NCBI GenBank assembly: GCA_024698505.1
Contig: JAILRE010000018.1
Span: 21,534-85,533 of the forward strand
Direction: 5' to 3'
Source of the DNA: Clostridiales bacterium
Lineage (GTDB): Bacteria; Bacillota; Clostridia; Christensenellales; CAG-138
Length of the DNA: 64,000 nucleotides
The notes under the pieces are model-generated. The model made no database searches and was not told the origin of the DNA. It saw nothing but the letters and a program-made list of their open reading frames with translations. How positions within the stretch are numbered: the first letter of the stretch is position 1; each line of letters opens with the position of its first letter. Positions 60,157-64,000 of this stretch are shown in pieces. The translations under genes were made by a program, and so were the position numbers.

Positions 60157-61149
60157 TTATACCGGGAACTGACGCCATTCGTGCTTTAGAAGAACGAGCT
60201 CGAGATATTTATCGTCCTTCATCGTTCCGCTTATCTTAAGGAAGGACGTATCGGAAAGGTCAGAGATAAGGCCCATCAGTTCCTTTTGCGTGAAACGCCT
60301 CGCAGCGTCGTAAGCCTTTTCATTTGCGAATTGGTTTCCCTCCATGCGGGAGGCGACCTCCCTCTTCTGCCTGCCCGAGTCTATCCCCCGCCTTGCTTCG
60401 AGCATCAGCTTGAAACGGCTTGTAAGGAAAGCGGCAACGCTCATGGGCTCGTTGCTTTCGTCAAGAAGGGCGTGCAGCGCCAGTATTCCGTCACCCGGTT
60501 TACCGTAGGTGAACATATCGAGCATATCGAAGATCCTGACGTCGACAGCCGTCCTTATACAGACGGAGATATCCTGAGGAGTCACCGCGTTGCCCGGGCC
60601 GACGAAGTCTATAAGCTTATCCGTTTCGCTGACTATATTGGCCATGTCGTCGCCGACTGCGTTGACGAGTATCCTCGCGCAGCTGCCGTCGAGCAGAACG
60701 CCTGCTTCGCCGCAATGCTTTATGCACCACGCGGCGCGCTCCTGCGGGGAAAGCTTGTCGAATACGACCTCCTGACCGGTCTTTTTCACGAGCTTCAATA
60801 TCGAACTGTTTGCGGCAAGCTTGCCTTTGAAAACGAAAAGCAGGGCTGTTTCGGCGGGAAGCTCATCTATAACGCGGGCATACTTTGCGGCTTCTACGCC
60901 GTCTGCAAGCTCCGAGCAAACGACGAACCTCTTATCCGAAAACAGGGGGAGCGTGCCGCAGCTCTCATAGAGCTCCTGAGGCGCGGGCTTGTTCAATATA
61001 GCGTAATTGAAAGGCCGGAAATCCTCCTCTACGGTGTTTTCAACGGCTTTCAACGCCTGCTCTTTGACGTACTCCTCCTCCCCGTGCAGCAGATACGCGC
61101 CGCATGGGAGGCCTTTTTTTATAAGCTTGAAAAACTCGGAATGGTTCAT
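60157..61149 (-). CDS. holA: DNA polymerase III delta subunit
   Basis: YLLHGEEEYVKEQALKAVE; DMLDMFTYGKPGDGILALHALLDESNEPMSVAAFL; next to rpsT and comEC. Confidence 0.92.
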   Translation of the reverse strand: MNHSEFFKLIKKGLPCGAYLLHGEEEYVKEQALKAVENTVEEDFRPFNYAILNKPAPQELYESCGTLPLFSDKRFVVCSELADGVEAAKYARVIDELPAETALLFVFKGKLAANSSILKLVKKTGQEVVFDKLSPQERAAWCIKHCGEAGVLLDGSCARILVNAVGDDMANIVSETDKLIDFVGPGNAVTPQDISVCIRTAVDVRIFDMLDMFTYGKPGDGILALHALLDESNEPMSVAAFLTSRFKLMLEARRGIDSGRQKREVASRMEGNQFANEKAYDAARRFTQKELMGLISDLSDTSFLKISGTMKDDKYLELVLLKHEWRQFPV

Positions 61150-62681
61150 GCTCTAATTATATCCGCTATTACGCTCGCTGTAAACAGCAAAAACGCGAGC
61201 ATTGTCAATCTAATACGTTTATTGAGAGGCCTCAGAACGTACTGAGAGATGCAGAACATGACGACGAGCATCAATACTCCGCTGAGCGTTGAAGGCGAGA
61301 AAACGCTTATCTGCGCGCCTGGGAGCGAGCTTATAGCTCTTAGCATTATCATGCCGCCTGTTATCAGCTTATCGGGAACGAACGCCAATAGATGCGCCGC
61401 CGGAGGAATAATAAGCCCAATAAGCAGAACCGCGAAACTCAGCGTGACGGCTAAAGAGAATACGGGTACGGCTATCACGTTTGCAATAATGCCGTATGTC
61501 TGGAAAGTGTTGAAATACTGAGCGGAAATAAGAGCGGTCGCGGCCGTTGCTCCGATCGTAATAAGCGCCGCGGAAACAACCTTCGAGACAATCCTCGATT
61601 TGAAGGCGGGTATCCCGGAGGAGGTCAAAAACAGTATCCCCAGCGTCGCAGCGAACGAAAGCCTGAAACCGACGGAAAAGATCTTGTATGGCTGAACAAT
61701 GAGTATTATAAGCGCCGCAAGCGAAAGAGAAGAAAGCGCGTCCCTTCTCTCCTCCGTTACGTCCGCAAGCATCAGACAGCCGCACATTATTGAAGCCCTT
61801 ACGAGCGAAGGCGAAAACGCGGTGAGAGCGCAGTAGAAAAGCAGGAACAGACCTACGATCGTGAATCTAAGCCACGGGAAACACTTCGGCAGAAGGAAAA
61901 ACAGTACGGATGCAAGTATGCCGACGTGGAATCCTGAAAGCGAAAGCAGATGAGAAGTTCCCGTGGAAACGAAATCCTCATAATCCTCTTCTTCAACACC
62001 TGATCTGTCGCCGAGAAGAAACCCGCAGACGATATCGGCGTTATCGTCAAAAAGGTATTCGATCCTCGCTCCGAGATATCGCCGAACGTCGTTCAACGCT
62101 TTCGTTAAGGGCACCGCTCCTTTTCGAATCACCTTATACTCGCTGCAGGATGCAACGGAAGAGATCCCGGAGGCCATGAGTCTCGTCCTCTCGTCATAGG
62201 AGCCGAAACGCATAGAGGGGTTGCGAACGGAACAGCGCGTTTCGATAACGTCGCCGACCTCTGGAACGGAAGCGTTCTTCAGGTTCATGCGCATCCTGTG
62301 ATGGAGTTTCACCCCGTCGACGGTAACGTTCGATAGGATGAGCCGCCCTTCTTTGCCGTCGTTATCGCTGACGACGGTACCTATTACCGTGTATTCGCCG
62401 TTTTCGAACGAGTCTGTGGGGATAATAAGCATCCTCGCGAAACCGATAAGAAACGCAAACAGCAGAATGAAAAGCGCCGACTTGCGTCTTATGACGGCAA
62501 AACAGCAGAGCGCCGCGGCGGCAACGGAAAAGAAGATAAGCAAAACAAGGGAAAGCGGACCGCCCTTAAGGCGCAGCGTACCGTACCCTATGAATGCCGC
62601 TATTCCCAAAACCAGGCCGACCGCGGCGAAAAGAAGCGGCCTGAAATTGATTATTCTGTTTGGATCCCTTCGATCAAACAC
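61146..62681 (-). CDS. comEC: ComEC/Rec2-family competence channel protein (membrane core only)
   Basis: DDNADIVCGFLLGDRSGVEEEDYEDFVSTGTSHLLSLSGFHVGIL and polytopic competence domain; ends without a metallo-beta-lactamase domain. Confidence 0.9.
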   Translation of the reverse strand: MFDRRDPNRIINFRPLLFAAVGLVLGIAAFIGYGTLRLKGGPLSLVLLIFFSVAAAALCCFAVIRRKSALFILLFAFLIGFARMLIIPTDSFENGEYTVIGTVVSDNDGKEGRLILSNVTVDGVKLHHRMRMNLKNASVPEVGDVIETRCSVRNPSMRFGSYDERTRLMASGISSVASCSEYKVIRKGAVPLTKALNDVRRYLGARIEYLFDDNADIVCGFLLGDRSGVEEEDYEDFVSTGTSHLLSLSGFHVGILASVLFFLLPKCFPWLRFTIVGLFLLFYCALTAFSPSLVRASIMCGCLMLADVTEERRDALSSLSLAALIILIVQPYKIFSVGFRLSFAATLGILFLTSSGIPAFKSRIVSKVVSAALITIGATAATALISAQYFNTFQTYGIIANVIAVPVFSLAVTLSFAVLLIGLIIPPAAHLLAFVPDKLITGGMIMLRAISSLPGAQISVFSPSTLSGVLMLVVMFCISQYVLRPLNKRIRLTMLAFLLFTASVIADIIRA

Positions 62682-63057
62682 GCATTACAGCCATGGCTTC
62701 GATCTCAACGAGACCGCCCGCGGGAAGCGCCGCCACCTCAACGCAGGAACGCGCGGGATGGGGCTTGGGGATCAGCATGCCGTAAAGCTTGTTTACCTGG
62801 GGAAAATCGGCCATATTCTTAACGAATACCGTCGTCTTCACAAGACAGTCAAGCCCGGAACCGGCTTCCTCAAGAACGGCTTTGAGGTTATTGAGCGCCT
62901 GAACAGCCTGCGCTTCTACGCCCTCGGCGAGCTTGCCGGTTTCGGGATTGATGCCGAGCTGCCCGGAAGTGAATACCATTTTGCCTACCTTGACGGCATG
63001 GCAGTAAGGGCCTATGGCCTCGGGAGCGTTCTGCGCGTTGAAATTCTGTTTAAGCAT
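62674..63057 (-). CDS. ridA: RidA-family protein (enamine/imine deaminase)
   Basis: NAPEAIGPYCHAVKVGKMVFTSGQLGINPETGKL, KTTVFVKNMADFPQVNKLYG, PARSCVEVAALPAGGLVEIEAMAV. Confidence 0.95.
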   Translation of the reverse strand: MLKQNFNAQNAPEAIGPYCHAVKVGKMVFTSGQLGINPETGKLAEGVEAQAVQALNNLKAVLEEAGSGLDCLVKTTVFVKNMADFPQVNKLYGMLIPKPHPARSCVEVAALPAGGLVEIEAMAVMRV

Positions 63058-63565
63058 TGGATGAGTCCTCCTTGTTATTTGAAAAACCGCTGTCACTGCA
63101 GTTTCTTTCATAAGTGTCGATAATACAGTCGTTCCAGAGAATAAATGCGTTCTCGCCCGTATCGGTATAATAATGCTTCCGTATGCCCGCGTAGGCGAAC
63201 CCGAGCGAGGCGTAGAGCCTCTGCGCGTTGTGATTGTTCTCCCTAACTTCGAGAGTCATGCGCTCCGCACCTCGCTTCATGCCCTCCTTCATAAGCCACA
63301 GTATCATCTTTCTTGCGATGCCCTGCTTGCGATAATCTGGATCGACGGCGATGTTGGTCATATGCTCCTCGTCGAACATGATCCATGCTCCCGCGTAACC
63401 GACGACCATGTCGCCTGAAACGGCTACAACGTAGTAAGCCACGTCGTTTGAGAGCTCGCCGAGAAGCGAATTGTAGCTCCAGGGCGTACGGAAGCATATC
63501 TTTTCAAGCTCGGAAACGCGCTTAACGTCTTCCTCGCGCATCTGTCTTAATACTATATCGTTCAT
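63050..63565 (-). CDS. rimI: Ribosomal protein alanine N-acetyltransferase RimI-like GNAT
   Basis: DVKRVSELEKICFRTPWSYNSLL, NIAVDPDYRKQGIARKMILWLM, LEVRENNHNAQRLYASLGF. Confidence 0.9.
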   Translation of the reverse strand: MNDIVLRQMREEDVKRVSELEKICFRTPWSYNSLLGELSNDVAYYVVAVSGDMVVGYAGAWIMFDEEHMTNIAVDPDYRKQGIARKMILWLMKEGMKRGAERMTLEVRENNHNAQRLYASLGFAYAGIRKHYYTDTGENAFILWNDCIIDTYERNCSDSGFSNNKEDSSNA

Positions 63566-63579
63566 CGGATCATCTCCTG

Positions 63580-64000
63580 TCAATCTGGTTTAACAAAGCA
63601 CACCGTGACGGCATAGACCTTTTCACATCCGTGCTTTTTCAGTTCCTTGGCGCATTCGGACAATGTCGCTCCGGTAGTACATACGTCGTCAAGCAGGAGC
63701 ACGCTCGCTCCCCTGCATCTGTCGTCGGCGATGAACGCGCCTTTCACGTTCCGCTTTCTGCCGGCTTCCGTCATCCTCGCCTGCTGTTTCGTATCCACGC
63801 CTCTTATAAGGAGCGAAGTATCGAGCTTCAGCCCTTTGTTTTCGCAAAGATGCTTCGCTATAAGCTCGCTTTGATTGAAGCCGCGCTTTTTGATCCTTTT
63901 GCAGTGCAAAGGTACCGGCACCACGGCGTCGATCTTCCAAACCGAGGGGATGTCTATGAACCTTGCGAGTATCTTCGCCTCATATTTCGCTCCGTTGTAC
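63580..64000 (-). CDS. comF: ComF-family phosphoribosyltransferase-like protein (gene continues past window edge)
   Basis: Open frame from the edge (YNGAKYEAKILARFIDIPSVWKIDAVVPVPLHCKRIKKRGFNQSELIA) and PRT motif VLLLDDVCTTGATLSEC. Confidence 0.88.
   Translation of the reverse strand, partial: YNGAKYEAKILARFIDIPSVWKIDAVVPVPLHCKRIKKRGFNQSELIAKHLCENKGLKLDTSLLIRGVDTKQQARMTEAGRKRNVKGAFIADDRCRGASVLLLDDVCTTGATLSECAKELKKHGCEKVYAVTVCFVKPD

Noticed and set aside
1-64000. CRISPR arrays, rRNA, tRNA, IS elements
   Set aside because: No regularly spaced repeats, rRNA-like stretches, transposase ORFs or cloverleaf genes recognised by eye; a tRNAscan/CRISPR search would be needed to be certain.

Overview
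This 64 kb window looks like a contiguous chromosomal segment from a spore-forming, probably anaerobic Firmicute of the class Clostridia. Supporting markers are PolC, SpoVT, SpoIIID, GPR protease, a T-box riboswitch and a Stickland-type ornithine pathway. Most of it is housekeeping: ispG-polC, leuS, uvrB-uvrA, tsaB-tsaE-tgt-queA, tig-clpP-clpX, rqcH, gpr, rpsT and comFC-rimI-ridA-comEC-holA. It also carries a complete ornithine-degradation operon (ord-ortA-ortB-oraS-oraE-mutL-like-orr, followed by alr), two GntR/ABC-transporter operons with visible operators, a secreted dockerin-bearing metallopeptidase, and a tyrosine recombinase preceded by a perfect inverted repeat. I saw no rRNA, tRNA, CRISPR array, prophage or IS element. 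The observation most worth a second look is PolC: the DnaQ-like proofreading domain inserted in its PHP domain is present in outline but has lost nearly all its catalytic residues, while the PHP metal-binding motifs look complete. Next are an orphan E2-type acyltransferase with a broken DHRxxDG motif and a palindrome beside the tyrosine recombinase. All homology calls come from motif recognition; no database search was run.
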